From: JAIOSM01 sp023143455
GTDB taxonomy: Bacteria; Desulfobacterota; Desulfobacteria; Desulfobacterales; Desulfobacteraceae
Reading direction: 5' to 3'
Assembly (NCBI GenBank): GCA_030632885.1
Contig: DAOVTW010000003.1
Location: 1 to 64,000, forward strand
Length of the DNA stretch: 64,000 bases
The notes below the pieces were generated by a model. The model was not told the origin of the DNA, ran no database searches, and saw only the letters and a program-made list of their open reading frames with translations. A program made the translations under genes and the position numbers. Positions 9,723-18,609 of the stretch are shown one piece after another. Every line of letters starts with the position of its first letter. The stretch's first letter is position 1.

Positions 9723-10742
9723 ATGCAGAAACAGACTGTTACTTTTTCAAAAAACTCTTCCAACCTTTTTTTCCATATTTTGACAAAATGTAATTTGTCC
9801 TGCAAGCATTGTTATATAAATAAAGAACAGCATGGTGACAATACACTTGATATCGAAACAATAAAAAACTGGCTCACTCTTTTTTCAAATAAAAGCAAGC
9901 AAACAAATGTAATTTTTCTGGGTGGTGAGCCAACGTTACACCCTGACCTTTCACTTGCTGTAAAACATGCAAAAAAAATAGGGTTCAACTCTATCACTAT
10001 CGATACAAACGGGTATCTGTTTAATAATATCTTAGATAAAATCACAAGCGATGAAGTTGATTTCATAAGCTTTTCCTTAGATGGCGCAACTAAAAAAACT
10101 AATGATTCTATCCGGGGCAAGGGCTCTTATGATCAATGTCTCGCCGGTATAAAACAAGCTCAGGCAAAAGGCTTTTCAACTTCAATGATATATACCATAA
10201 GCAATGAAAATATAGATGAACTTTCAATGATGCCTGATCTTGTAAAGACTCTTAATATTGAACGCTTTTTTATTCAGGTTCTTGGGATAAGGGGAAAATC
10301 ATCTGAAATAAAAAATAATAAAATAAGCTCAAATCCAAGTGTAAGTCAGGTATCAAAAGAAAAATGGCTAACTCTTGTCCCGAAAATTGCTGAACAAATT
10401 GCCCTGCTTGGAATAATTGTAACTTATCCCAAGGTGTTTCTAAACAATGATGAAAAATTTGAATGTGCAGCGCTGTTTGCCAATAATTATTTTGTTTTCC
10501 CTAATCGAAGAGTCTATCAATGCCCTGTTTGCGAAGATTTACCTATGCACAGCTTTGAAATAAGAAACAATCTTTTAGTAAAAACAGAGAAAATAAACGA
10601 AAAAAATATTTTCAGCCTTTCTATCCCTGAAGGATGTGTGATGAACAAGCTTATACAGCCTGACAACCTTGTATATGATAAAAAAGGTGCTCCAAAATAC
10701 AAAATTGCCTGCTGTTTGTTAAAACAGGAAATTAGTCTCTGA
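9723..10742 (+). CDS. Radical SAM protein with SPASM-like cysteine-rich C-terminus
   Basis: Near residues 20-30 the motif CNLSCKHCY gives the CxxxCxxC signature of a radical SAM 4Fe-4S cluster. FLGGEPTLHPDL near residue 63 is the SAM-contacting GGE-type motif. The C-terminal third has further cysteines (a Cys before ALFANNY, CPVCEDLP, and CC near the end), consistent with an auxiliary cluster of SPASM/twitch type. Length is 339 residues. The substrate cannot be told from sequence; relatives include MoaA/NifB-like and peptide-modifying enzymes. It starts 15 bases after carB, probably in the same transcript, but no precursor peptide gene is visible beside it. Confidence 0.75.
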   Translation: MQKQTVTFSKNSSNLFFHILTKCNLSCKHCYINKEQHGDNTLDIETIKNWLTLFSNKSKQTNVIFLGGEPTLHPDLSLAVKHAKKIGFNSITIDTNGYLFNNILDKITSDEVDFISFSLDGATKKTNDSIRGKGSYDQCLAGIKQAQAKGFSTSMIYTISNENIDELSMMPDLVKTLNIERFFIQVLGIRGKSSEIKNNKISSNPSVSQVSKEKWLTLVPKIAEQIALLGIIVTYPKVFLNNDEKFECAALFANNYFVFPNRRVYQCPVCEDLPMHSFEIRNNLLVKTEKINEKNIFSLSIPEGCVMNKLIQPDNLVYDKKGAPKYKIACCLLKQEISL

Positions 10743-10817
10743 TCCAAAGATTCTTTGACAATCATAATAATTTTTTCTATAGTTTAGTTGTCTTTTAATA
10801 AGCGAAAATTTTTAATT

Positions 10818-12041
10818 ATGAAAACATTTATTGCGCGACAACCTATATTAGACCGAGCTAAAAACACCATCGGATATGAACTTTTTTTCAGAGATGGTAT
10901 TAACAATGCTTTCCCTGATATAAGTGGAGATGTTGCAACTTTTCGAATCATTGTTGATACCTTTTTATCCTCGGGCTCAAGAAATTTAACCAGTGGAAAA
11001 CCTGCATTTCTTAATTTCCCTCAGAATCTCATTGTCAACAATTCAGCCAGCTTTCTTCCAAACGATAAAATCGTAATTGAAATACTTGAAGATGTCATGC
11101 CTGGCAATAACGTGATTCAATCTTTAAAAAAATTAAGGGCTGAAGGATATAAAATAGCTCTTGACGATTTTATTTTTGAAGAAAGCCTTTTACCCTTAAT
11201 TTCAATTGCAGATATTATCAAGCTTGATATAAAACTCCTTGATTTCAAAGAAATTGAAGAAACCATGGAGAAAGTCAATCAGAATTTCAATATTAAATTC
11301 CTTGCAGAAAAAGTTGAAACTATTAAAGAGTTTGAACAATCAAAACAACTTGGATTCTCATATTTTCAGGGGTATTTTTTTGAACAACCTAAAATTATCC
11401 AGAACAAAACAATCCCGGCATCCCAGAAAAATATTATGAGCCTTGTTGGGGAGGTTTCAAAAAAGAAAATTGACTTTCAAAAACTGCAATCTCTTATTAA
11501 AATGGATATTGGTCTCTCATTTAGACTTTTAAGGCTTATAAATTCAGTTTATTACAAACGCGCCATGGAAATAAACACAATAAAGAATGCAATAATTGCC
11601 CTTGGTGAAGATAAAACTATACGTTTTATCATGATGGTGGCAGCAACTGAAATGGCAAAAGGAAAACCGGATGAGTTGATAAAAACCTCAATACTACGTG
11701 CTATAATGGCTGAACTTACAAGTCCAATTTTAAAATCAAAATACTCAGAAAATGAACTCTTCACACTTGGACTTTTTTCCAATGCAGATGCAATGCTCGG
11801 TATTACCATGGAAAATTTAATGAATGAAATGCCATTTACGACAAGAATAAAAGAAGGACTGCTTCAAAAAGATAATAATTTTACAAGTATTTTGAACCTT
11901 ATCTCTTCTTTTGAAAAAGTTGATTGGACCAAAAGAAAAAATCGTTGTAAAGACTTTAATATTTCTGAACATGAAATGCAGATTATTTACATGGATGCAT
12001 TAAAAAAAGCAGACTCTTTTCTTAGTTATTTAGCTGTTTAA
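10818..12041 (+). CDS. EAL-like and HDOD domain signalling protein
   Basis: I place the start at the ATG at 10818 because the family begins with this residue pattern (MKTFIARQPILDR). An in-frame TTG ten codons upstream lacks a ribosome site. The 407-residue product has an N-terminal EAL-type domain in which the EAL triplet region reads YELFFRDG, and a C-terminal HDOD domain from about residue 200. This YuxH/CdgJ-like family usually lacks the metal-binding residues for cyclic-di-GMP hydrolysis, so it is probably a signal-binding or protein-interaction module. It is a single gene between the carB block and the IscU-like gene. Confidence 0.85.
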   Translation: MKTFIARQPILDRAKNTIGYELFFRDGINNAFPDISGDVATFRIIVDTFLSSGSRNLTSGKPAFLNFPQNLIVNNSASFLPNDKIVIEILEDVMPGNNVIQSLKKLRAEGYKIALDDFIFEESLLPLISIADIIKLDIKLLDFKEIEETMEKVNQNFNIKFLAEKVETIKEFEQSKQLGFSYFQGYFFEQPKIIQNKTIPASQKNIMSLVGEVSKKKIDFQKLQSLIKMDIGLSFRLLRLINSVYYKRAMEINTIKNAIIALGEDKTIRFIMMVAATEMAKGKPDELIKTSILRAIMAELTSPILKSKYSENELFTLGLFSNADAMLGITMENLMNEMPFTTRIKEGLLQKDNNFTSILNLISSFEKVDWTKRKNRCKDFNISEHEMQIIYMDALKKADSFLSYLAV

Positions 12042-12061
12042 TAATAGTAAAACAAAAAGCC

Positions 12062-12089
12062 TTGACACTACTATTTATTTGCTTATTTT
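12062..12089 (+). promoter_or_regulatory. Putative sigma-70 promoter of the IscU-like gene
   Basis: TTGACA at 12062-12067 is followed after 16 bases by TATTTT at 12084-12089, about 50 bases before the start codon at 12139. The -35 box is a perfect match and the -10 box is weak. It lies in the only gap between the HDOD gene and the scaffold gene. Confidence 0.35.
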
Positions 12090-12138
12090 ATCTTCATTGA
12101 AAATAAAATAAAAACATGATCTATATTTTGAGGAAAAA

Positions 12139-12648
12139 ATGAATAATATAAATACACAAGCCATTGAAAATGAAAAAAAAGCCCTTGCAGAAATAGGATA
12201 CGGTGCAAACGCAATAAAATATTATATCGAAAAACCTTACATGGGTGATCTACCTGATGCTGACCATATATCTGAAATGGTTGGAACCTGTGGAGACACT
12301 ATGAAAATCTATTTGAAATTTGATAATGAAAAAATTGCTGATGCAAGATATCAGGTTCTTGGATGTGCTGGCGCTGTTTCAGCTGCAATGGCTATTGCAG
12401 AAGCGTTAAAAGGTAAAACAGTTGAAGAAGCTAAAGAAATCAATGACGGACATATCTTTAATATACTGGAAAATATCCCGGAAAAAAAGCATCATTGTAT
12501 CCAGCTTGCTGTTAAAACTATGCACAAAGCTATAGACGAATATCAGAACAATATCACTTATGAAAATTCAGAACCCTTAAAGTGTGACAAGGTCTGCGAT
12601 AGTGACTGTTGTAGCAAAAACACAATTAAGCTACCTAAAGCCATATAA
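12139..12648 (+). CDS. IscU/NifU-type Fe-S cluster assembly scaffold
   Basis: This 169-residue protein shows the three scaffold cysteines of the IscU/NifU N-terminal family: GTCGDT near residue 51, GCAGAVSA near 75 and HHCIQLA near 120. A cysteine-rich tail (CDKVCDSDCC) is unusual for plain IscU and could bind another metal or cluster. It should assemble Fe-S clusters for the many ferredoxin-like and radical SAM proteins here. No cysteine desulfurase gene is adjacent, so it acts alone in this context. A ribosome site (TTGAGGA) precedes the ATG. Its 3' end overlaps the convergent cbiB by 14 bases. Confidence 0.85.
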   Translation: MNNINTQAIENEKKALAEIGYGANAIKYYIEKPYMGDLPDADHISEMVGTCGDTMKIYLKFDNEKIADARYQVLGCAGAVSAAMAIAEALKGKTVEEAKEINDGHIFNILENIPEKKHHCIQLAVKTMHKAIDEYQNNITYENSEPLKCDKVCDSDCCSKNTIKLPKAI

Positions 12649-13573
12649 TAAAACAGGATATTATTATTGATAAGAATGAAGAAAAAAGCATAAGCTCACA
12701 TGCCTGTTTTATTTGATATAAGCCAGAATCATTGAAATCATTACCGATATAAGGTTTATCAACAAGTTTACCATGATAATAATTTGGTCCCCCAAGTTTT
12801 ATGTGAAGAGCTCCTGCAAAAGAAGCTTCCGGGAAACCTGCATTGGGACTTTTGTGAAATCTGCCTTCTCTAAGGCCTGTTTTAAGTGAAGAAAATCCTC
12901 TTTTGCCTGGAAATAAAGTTGCTCCGGCTGCAATTATTATCACTGAAATTCTTGCCGGAATAAAATTTGCTACATCATCAATTTTTGCTGAAGCTCTGCC
13001 AAATTCAATATACTTTTCATTTTTATACCCAACCATTGAATCAAGTGTGTTAACCATTTTATATGCTACTGCACATGGAACACCTCCAATAAGAGCAAAA
13101 AAAAGTGGGGATAAAAATCCATCCACAAAATTTTCAGCAACAGTCTCCACCGCAGCTCTTACTATTCCTGTCTGGTCAAGGGATTTAACTTCCCTTCCAA
13201 CAATCATTGCAATTTTGTCTCGCCCTGATTCAATACCACTTGTTTCAAGCGCAATTTTAACATCCATGGCAGCTTTATAAAGACTCTTGGAAGATAAGGT
13301 GAAAAACATGAACACACAGCTTACAATTTGACCAAAGAAAAAATCAATTGATCTGCATAAACTGATTATACCGTATGTTAGAGCAAAGGTTGATCCAATA
13401 AGGAAAACTGCAAAAAGAGCGCCACAAAATACCTGATTAGATACTATTTTTCTAAACAGAGGTTCAAAAAACTCAATAGCTTTTCCCATAAAAACAACAG
13501 GATGAGGTAAAAAAGTTGGGTCTCCAACAATCAAATCAAGTACAAAAGCAAATAATAGTATATACCATTCCAT
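12635..13573 (-). CDS. cbiB: Adenosylcobinamide-phosphate synthase CbiB/CobD
   Basis: This 312-residue integral membrane protein matches CbiB. It has the N-terminal FVLDLIVGDP motif, LPHPVVFMGK, and a conserved DGFLSPLFFALIGGVP segment, plus several hydrophobic helices. It attaches the aminopropanol arm to adenosylcobyric acid, late in cobamide synthesis. It is the last gene of a minus-strand corrinoid operon and starts six bases after the aminotransferase-like decarboxylase that makes its aminopropanol phosphate substrate. Its 3' end overlaps the convergent scaffold gene by 14 bases. Confidence 0.95.
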   Translation of the reverse strand: MEWYILLFAFVLDLIVGDPTFLPHPVVFMGKAIEFFEPLFRKIVSNQVFCGALFAVFLIGSTFALTYGIISLCRSIDFFFGQIVSCVFMFFTLSSKSLYKAAMDVKIALETSGIESGRDKIAMIVGREVKSLDQTGIVRAAVETVAENFVDGFLSPLFFALIGGVPCAVAYKMVNTLDSMVGYKNEKYIEFGRASAKIDDVANFIPARISVIIIAAGATLFPGKRGFSSLKTGLREGRFHKSPNAGFPEASFAGALHIKLGGPNYYHGKLVDKPYIGNDFNDSGLYQIKQACELMLFSSFLSIIISCFIIWL

Positions 13574-13579
13574 TTTAAT

Positions 13580-14662
13580 CTATTGCTTTAAAGCTTGTTT
13601 AACAAGATTTGCAAGTCTCTTGTTTAAGTCTTGTGTTTTAAGAGAAAAGCGAACAAATTTGTCTGAAAGTCCATAAAAATTTGAACAATCCCTGATTAAA
13701 ATCTTTTGATCTCCAATATACCTACACAAATCATTTGATTTGAGATTTAAAGTTAGTTTCGCAAGTATAAATGAAGTCTCAGAAGGAAATAATTGTATCC
13801 CATAGGTGTTTTTTAAATTATCTATAAAGCTCTCTCTCTCTTCATTGATAAACTTTCTTGTTTTCTCAAGAAATGCTTTATTTTGATCTTCTTTTTCAAG
13901 AAGGTAAATAACTCCTTTTTGTGCAAGAGAATTGATTGACCATGGTTGATAATAATGCATCACCTGCTTTATTATTTCAGGGTTTGCTATTAAAAACCCG
14001 GTTCTCAATCCAGGCACTCTGAATATCTTTGACATTGAAGCAAGTACCACTAAATTGGCAAGCTCTGCATTATTAATAAGTGACAAGTCTTCAGCTTCAT
14101 TAACAAAGGGGAGATAGGACTCATCTACAACAAAAAGAGTATCAGGGTGTTTGTTTATAAGTTTTATAATATCTTCTTTGGCAATAAGACCTGCTGTAGG
14201 GTTATTGGGATTGCATATAAAAATTGTATCAAAATTGTCAGCTACTTCTGAAATTTTATTTAAATCATGGACAAACAAAGAATCTTCACTTGAATTTAAA
14301 AAAGTATATTGAACATTATGCATTATACAGGCATCTTTGTAGTCTGAGTATGCTGGTCCACAAATAAGCACTTCTTTAGATTTCAATGCCTGAATCAGTG
14401 TATAAATAAACCACGTTGTGCCATTCCCAACTGCAATCCTTGCAGAATCAATGTTCTTTGATTTGCTGAATGCCTGGATCATTCCCATTGCATCTACTTC
14501 AGGAAGTGATCTTATCTCTTTAACATTTTCCTGGATATAGACCTCAAACCCTTCAGGAGGTCCTAAAGGATTAAGATTACTACTCATATCTATAATTTCT
14601 TTTGGAGAGCAACAAAGCCTTTTTGCAAGTGCTTTTTTATTACCGCCATGCCCAATTATCAT
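13580..14662 (-). CDS. cobD: L-threonine-O-3-phosphate decarboxylase
   Basis: This 360-residue fold-type I PLP enzyme begins with HGGN and has DMSSNLNPLGPP, typical of the CobD/CobC branch of histidinol-phosphate aminotransferase relatives. The PLP Lys is in SMSKIFRVPGLRTG near residue 211. It makes (R)-1-amino-2-propanol phosphate for the corrinoid side chain. A general aminotransferase is possible from fold alone, but its place between cobS and cbiB makes the cobamide role convincing. Gaps to its neighbours are 6 and 16 bases, so it is part of the operon. Confidence 0.92.
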   Translation of the reverse strand: MIIGHGGNKKALAKRLCCSPKEIIDMSSNLNPLGPPEGFEVYIQENVKEIRSLPEVDAMGMIQAFSKSKNIDSARIAVGNGTTWFIYTLIQALKSKEVLICGPAYSDYKDACIMHNVQYTFLNSSEDSLFVHDLNKISEVADNFDTIFICNPNNPTAGLIAKEDIIKLINKHPDTLFVVDESYLPFVNEAEDLSLINNAELANLVVLASMSKIFRVPGLRTGFLIANPEIIKQVMHYYQPWSINSLAQKGVIYLLEKEDQNKAFLEKTRKFINEERESFIDNLKNTYGIQLFPSETSFILAKLTLNLKSNDLCRYIGDQKILIRDCSNFYGLSDKFVRFSLKTQDLNKRLANLVKQALKQ

Positions 14663-14678
14663 CCTAGATAAATTCCTT

Positions 14679-15461
14679 TTAAAATAGTGTCATTCCAGCG
14701 ACCACAAAAAGCAAAGCTTCAATAACTTCTGTCATGGCTCCCAGCATATCGCCTGTGATACAGTTCATCTTTTTTTTATAAAAAAAGAGTATGGCAAAGA
14801 CCATTAACCCAAATGAAAAATTAATAATAATAAACTTATACCCTGTAAAAACAGAGATTATTACTGGAATGCAAAGCCAGATAAAATCTTTAAACTCAAG
14901 CTCTCTTGTAAAAAAATCATGCCCGGTTCCTTTTTCTCGCCCATAATTAAGGAATTTTATCCCAAATATCATGCTGCTTCTGGCATATGCCGGAATAATC
15001 AAAAAAAGTAACATGACTGTAGTACCCGAACAGGAAGCTTTTACAGAATATATACCAGCAAATTTAACAGCTAAGGTGCAAACCACTGCAACAAGACCCA
15101 TCATCCCGGTTCTTGAGTCCTTCATTATTAATAAAGCTTTTTCCCTCGACCTGTGGCTAAAAATACCATCTGCTGTATCCCCGACACCATCAAGATGAAA
15201 TGCGCCTGTAATTACAACAAGAAAAATCAGATCAAGAAGGACAACAACACCTTCATAAAAGAAAACTGAAGCAATCAGATCAAAAACTATTAGTAAACTA
15301 CCAATAACAAGGCCAATAATTGGAAAAAATCGTATCATTCCCGAAGGAGAAAAATGTGAATTTTTACCTGATGGAAGAATTGTAATAAATTGGAGAGCTG
15401 ATTTAAAATCACTCAAAAATTTTCTTTTATCTTCCCCATAGTTCTCATTGGTATTATTCAT
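14679..15461 (-). CDS. cobS: Adenosylcobinamide-GDP ribazoletransferase (cobalamin synthase)
   Basis: This 260-residue membrane protein has the CobS signature: FKSALQFITILP near the N-terminus and the acidic HLDGVGDTADG motif near residue 90 that binds Mg and the GDP-activated substrate, followed by DSRTGMMG. It joins activated cobinamide to alpha-ribazole in the inner membrane. It lies between the radical SAM gene and cobD on the same strand. Together with cobU here and cobT at 41.4 kb it completes the nucleotide-loop assembly set in this window. Confidence 0.95.
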   Translation of the reverse strand: MNNTNENYGEDKRKFLSDFKSALQFITILPSGKNSHFSPSGMIRFFPIIGLVIGSLLIVFDLIASVFFYEGVVVLLDLIFLVVITGAFHLDGVGDTADGIFSHRSREKALLIMKDSRTGMMGLVAVVCTLAVKFAGIYSVKASCSGTTVMLLFLIIPAYARSSMIFGIKFLNYGREKGTGHDFFTRELEFKDFIWLCIPVIISVFTGYKFIIINFSFGLMVFAILFFYKKKMNCITGDMLGAMTEVIEALLFVVAGMTLF

Positions 15462-15486
15462 TGGTATTACTCATTATCTTTTATAG

Positions 15487-16422
15487 TCACCCGGCTTTTG
15501 TGTAAAAATTACCTCTTTTTTGGGCAACCACTTTAATTTCTCCCTCTTTTTCAAGCTTAGAAAGATATTTGTTGATTTCATTTATATGTTTCCCGAGAAT
15601 ACTTGATAAATCTTCTAAAGTGCATGGCCTTCTCTTTATTGTTTCTAACACAGCTTCTTTAATATCTTTTCTAAAGGGAATACCTTTTTTTTGATCTTTA
15701 AAAGCTGCAATAATCTCAATATTGTCAAACCCTAAAAAATCTGAAATTTTTTCCAGACTCTCTTTTGTTGCAGAAGTTATATCAGAAACAGTGCCGGGTC
15801 TGTCAAGGGTGTTAAGTTGTGTTTTGTCAGGTTTTATTTTTTCTATACTCTTTTTTAAAAACTCAAGGTCTTTTTGGCTGTCATTGTATCCGGGAATAAT
15901 CAGCACTTCCAGCCAGATCTTCCCTTTAAATTCATTCCTTAAATCCCAAAGTCCCTGGATATATGCTTCTATATTTAAATCAGGGCATGGTCTGTTAATT
16001 TTTCTGAATGCCTTAGCAGAGACTGCATCAAGAGATGGAATTATTAAGTCAGCATTAATAACATCATCCCTTACTTCCTTTTTAGAAAATAATGTGCCAT
16101 TTGTTAGCAAAGCAACTGAAACATTCTTTTTATTTTTTTTTATAAATTCAATGACTTTGCCAATAGAGGTATTTAAAGTTGGTTCTCCTGAACCTGAAAA
16201 TGTTATATAATCAGGGTTCGGGTTATTTTCAAAGTAATGACCAAGCTCTTTCAAAACATCCTTTAATGGCACATATTCTTTTCTTTCACAAGTAAGATTT
16301 GTAGTTCTCCCGCACTCGCAATAAACACAGTCGAGACTGCATATTTTATGTGTTACAAGGTCAACTCCCAAGGATATTCCAAGCCGCCGTGACGGCACGG
16401 GTCCAAAAAGATACTTATACAT
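15487..16422 (-). CDS. Radical SAM protein with C-terminal winged-helix-like domain
   Basis: The 311-residue protein starts with the conserved FGPVPSRRLGISLGVDL segment and the cluster motif CSLDCVYCECG (CxxxCxxC) near residues 28-38. This places it in the COG0731-like radical SAM family. FSGSGEPTLN near 76 is the GEP motif. The last 70 or so residues look like a winged helix (IKRRPCTLEDLSSILGKHINEINKYLSKLEKEGEIK in outline), which is typical of this subfamily. The function is unknown. It sits between cobU and cobS in the same direction, so a corrinoid-linked or merely co-transcribed role are both possible. Confidence 0.8.
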   Translation of the reverse strand: MYKYLFGPVPSRRLGISLGVDLVTHKICSLDCVYCECGRTTNLTCERKEYVPLKDVLKELGHYFENNPNPDYITFSGSGEPTLNTSIGKVIEFIKKNKKNVSVALLTNGTLFSKKEVRDDVINADLIIPSLDAVSAKAFRKINRPCPDLNIEAYIQGLWDLRNEFKGKIWLEVLIIPGYNDSQKDLEFLKKSIEKIKPDKTQLNTLDRPGTVSDITSATKESLEKISDFLGFDNIEIIAAFKDQKKGIPFRKDIKEAVLETIKRRPCTLEDLSSILGKHINEINKYLSKLEKEGEIKVVAQKRGNFYTKAG

Positions 16423-16440
16423 ATTTTTAAAAATCCATAC

Positions 16441-16968
16441 TTATTCTTTTATATTTACTGATATTCCAGCTACAGTCCAGACAACATTTTTTACTGCTTT
16501 TGCAATTTCCTGGTTTGCAATTCCTGCTATATCTCTAAATACTCGAGCAAGTTTATTCTCGGGAACAATACCCGTGCCGACTTCATTAGAAACAAGAATA
16601 ATAGGGCATTCAGTCTTTTTTACAGAATTAACAAGTTTTTGAATATATTCTAAAATCTCTTTCTTTGTATAATCTTTATACAACAAATTAGAAATCCAAA
16701 GAGTCAGGCAATCAATTAAGATAACATCAGCTTTGTTTGAATATTCTTCTATTATTTCAGGTAATAATACTGGCTCTTCAATGGTCAAAAAGCTTTCTTC
16801 TCTTTCTTTTTTATGTGCCAGAACACGCTCTTCCATCTCAGAATCAGTCGGCACAGAGGTTGCCACAAATATTTTCCTATTTGCTGAAATATTATTTGCA
16901 AGGTTGAGTGCATATCTACTTTTACCGCTTTTGCACCCGCCTATAACCAGCGTGGTAGTTTTACTCAT
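16441..16968 (-). CDS. cobU: Adenosylcobinamide kinase / cobinamide-phosphate guanylyltransferase
   Basis: This 175-residue protein, of usual CobU length, has the P-loop GGCKSGKS near residues 9-16, the TSVPTDSEMEERVLAHKKER segment holding the guanylylated His region, and SNEVGTGIVPENKLARVFRD. It phosphorylates adenosylcobinamide and transfers GMP to it. It is the first gene of the minus-strand corrinoid operon. No B12 riboswitch box is visible in its leader, unlike upstream of cobT. The ribosome site is weak, with only AAGGG some 14 bases upstream. Confidence 0.95.
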   Translation of the reverse strand: MSKTTTLVIGGCKSGKSRYALNLANNISANRKIFVATSVPTDSEMEERVLAHKKEREESFLTIEEPVLLPEIIEEYSNKADVILIDCLTLWISNLLYKDYTKKEILEYIQKLVNSVKKTECPIILVSNEVGTGIVPENKLARVFRDIAGIANQEIAKAVKNVVWTVAGISVNIKE

Positions 16969-16990
16969 AAAAAAGACAATCCCTTATTCT

Positions 16991-17021
16991 AAGGTTATAT
17001 TTCAATTTGTGGTATAACCTT
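16991..17021 (-). promoter_or_regulatory. 9-bp hairpin in the cobU leader
   Basis: AAGGTTATA at 16991-16999 and TATAACCTT at 17013-17021 are perfectly complementary with a 13-base loop. The element is about 22 bases upstream of the cobU start in the 190-base gap shared with galU. It may be an RNA hairpin or an operator. Confidence 0.3.
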
Positions 17022-17158
17022 TTTCATAATTTATTTCAATGATTGGGTTTGAGAACAATAATTATAAAAAAGCTCATTGTTAAAACAAGATGACAAAAAT
17101 ATCTTAATTTGCTACTATTATAGAAATAAATTTAAATATTTTCTCTAACGGAGATTCC

Positions 17159-18022
17159 ATGAAAATCAAAAAAGCTGTATTCCCTGTAGCAGGCTTAGGA
17201 ACAAGATTTCTACCTGCGACTAAGGCAATGGCAAAAGAAATGTTGCCTGTTGTTGACAAACCCATTATCCAATATGCAGTTGAAGAAGCTTTTAGTGCTG
17301 GTATTGAACAAATTGTCTTTATTACTGCCAGAGGCAAAATAGCACTGATAAATCACTTTGACAGATCTTTTGAGCTTGAACACAATCTTAAAATAAAAGG
17401 AAAACATGAATTACTAAAAGAAATAAAAAAGCTCGTTCCAAAAACAGGGACTATTATTCATACAAGGCAAAATGAACCCTTAGGACTTGGACATGCCATC
17501 TGGTGCGCAAGGGATATTGTAGGAAATGAACCTTTTGCTGTATTGCTTGCCGATGACCTTATTAAATCTGATGTCCCTGTGTTGTCACAGATGATGAAAA
17601 AATTTACTAAATTGCAGTCTTCCATTGTAGCTGTAATGGAGGTTGAGAAGCATCAAACTGAGCAATATGGAATCCTTGATGCTGTTCCGATTAATAATGA
17701 GGTTGTTAAAGTTAACGCCTTGATTGAAAAACCTGCTCCTGAAAAAGCACCATCTAATCTTGCAATTATTGGAAGATACATACTCACTCCTGAAATATTT
17801 AATTATCTTGGGAAAAACAAAAAAGGGGCAGGAGGTGAAATTCAGCTTACAGATGCGATGCATTCTTTATTAAAAACACAATCTATTTTTGGATATAAGT
17901 TTAAAGGGGAAAGATTTGATTGTGGCGATAAAGCAGGATTTCAAATGGCAAACCTTGCTTTTGCCATGGAAAGAGAAGATATTAAGAATAAATTATTAAA
18001 ATATATAAAAACTCTAGGATAA
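17159..18022 (+). CDS. galU: UTP-glucose-1-phosphate uridylyltransferase
   Basis: The 287-residue protein matches GalU over its length. The nucleotide-binding start is VFPVAGLGTRFLPATKAMAKEML, followed by PIIQYAVEEA, the DDL acidic pair in VLLADDL near residue 131, and the ending RFDCGDKAGFQMAN. It makes UDP-glucose for envelope polysaccharide. A GGAG site lies 8 bases before the ATG. It stands alone, divergent from cobU and convergent with the lytic transglycosylase 8 bases downstream. Confidence 0.96.
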   Translation: MKIKKAVFPVAGLGTRFLPATKAMAKEMLPVVDKPIIQYAVEEAFSAGIEQIVFITARGKIALINHFDRSFELEHNLKIKGKHELLKEIKKLVPKTGTIIHTRQNEPLGLGHAIWCARDIVGNEPFAVLLADDLIKSDVPVLSQMMKKFTKLQSSIVAVMEVEKHQTEQYGILDAVPINNEVVKVNALIEKPAPEKAPSNLAIIGRYILTPEIFNYLGKNKKGAGGEIQLTDAMHSLLKTQSIFGYKFKGERFDCGDKAGFQMANLAFAMEREDIKNKLLKYIKTLG

Positions 18023-18030
18023 AATAATAT

Positions 18031-18609
18031 TTAAATACTTCGTTTGTAGATATTATAGGCTGTCATAACCTTTTGTACATATCTTTGTGTTTCACGAAAT
18101 GGCGGGATATCTTGATGTGCGTCTACGCGGGTCGGTCCTGCATTATATGCAGCAAGCGCCATAGGAAGTTTGTTTTTATATTTTCTAATTAGCTTCCCAA
18201 GGTAATAAGTACCCCCCATAATATTATCTACAGGGTCAAAGGGATCTGCCACATAAAAACTTTTAAAATTAAATGGCATTATCTGCATTAATCCTGTTGC
18301 ACCCTTCCTTGACACTGCTCTTGGATTAAAATCAGATTCTACTTTTATCACAGCTTTAACAAGGGAGAAATCAACTCCAAATTTACTTGCAGCTTTTCTG
18401 ATTATGGAATCAAATTTAGAAGTTGTATAAAAATTTCTATCCCGACCCAGACTCCCATCTACGAAAAAATTCATTTCAGAATCAGTTTTGGTAAGTACAT
18501 TAGTAAAATGCAGAACCCCGTCTTTATCAATATATTTATAAATATCTGCATATACGCCGGCAGGCGAAAAAGAAACAACCAATAAAATTATAAGTAAATA
18601 TTTTTTCAT
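18031..18609 (-). CDS. Lytic transglycosylase with DUF4124-like N-terminus
   Basis: The 192-residue protein has a Sec signal peptide (MKKYLLIILLVVSFSPAGVYA), then a short DUF4124-like segment (DIYKYIDKDGVLHFTN). A Slt-type lytic transglycosylase domain follows, with catalytic Glu in VIKVESDFNP near residue 85, then GATGLMQIMP and AAYNAGPTRV. It cleaves peptidoglycan glycan strands in the periplasm. It starts one base after the stop of the preceding minus-strand gene, so the two are translationally linked. It is short compared with E. coli Slt70 but normal for this small family. Confidence 0.93.
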   Translation of the reverse strand: MKKYLLIILLVVSFSPAGVYADIYKYIDKDGVLHFTNVLTKTDSEMNFFVDGSLGRDRNFYTTSKFDSIIRKAASKFGVDFSLVKAVIKVESDFNPRAVSRKGATGLMQIMPFNFKSFYVADPFDPVDNIMGGTYYLGKLIRKYKNKLPMALAAYNAGPTRVDAHQDIPPFRETQRYVQKVMTAYNIYKRSI

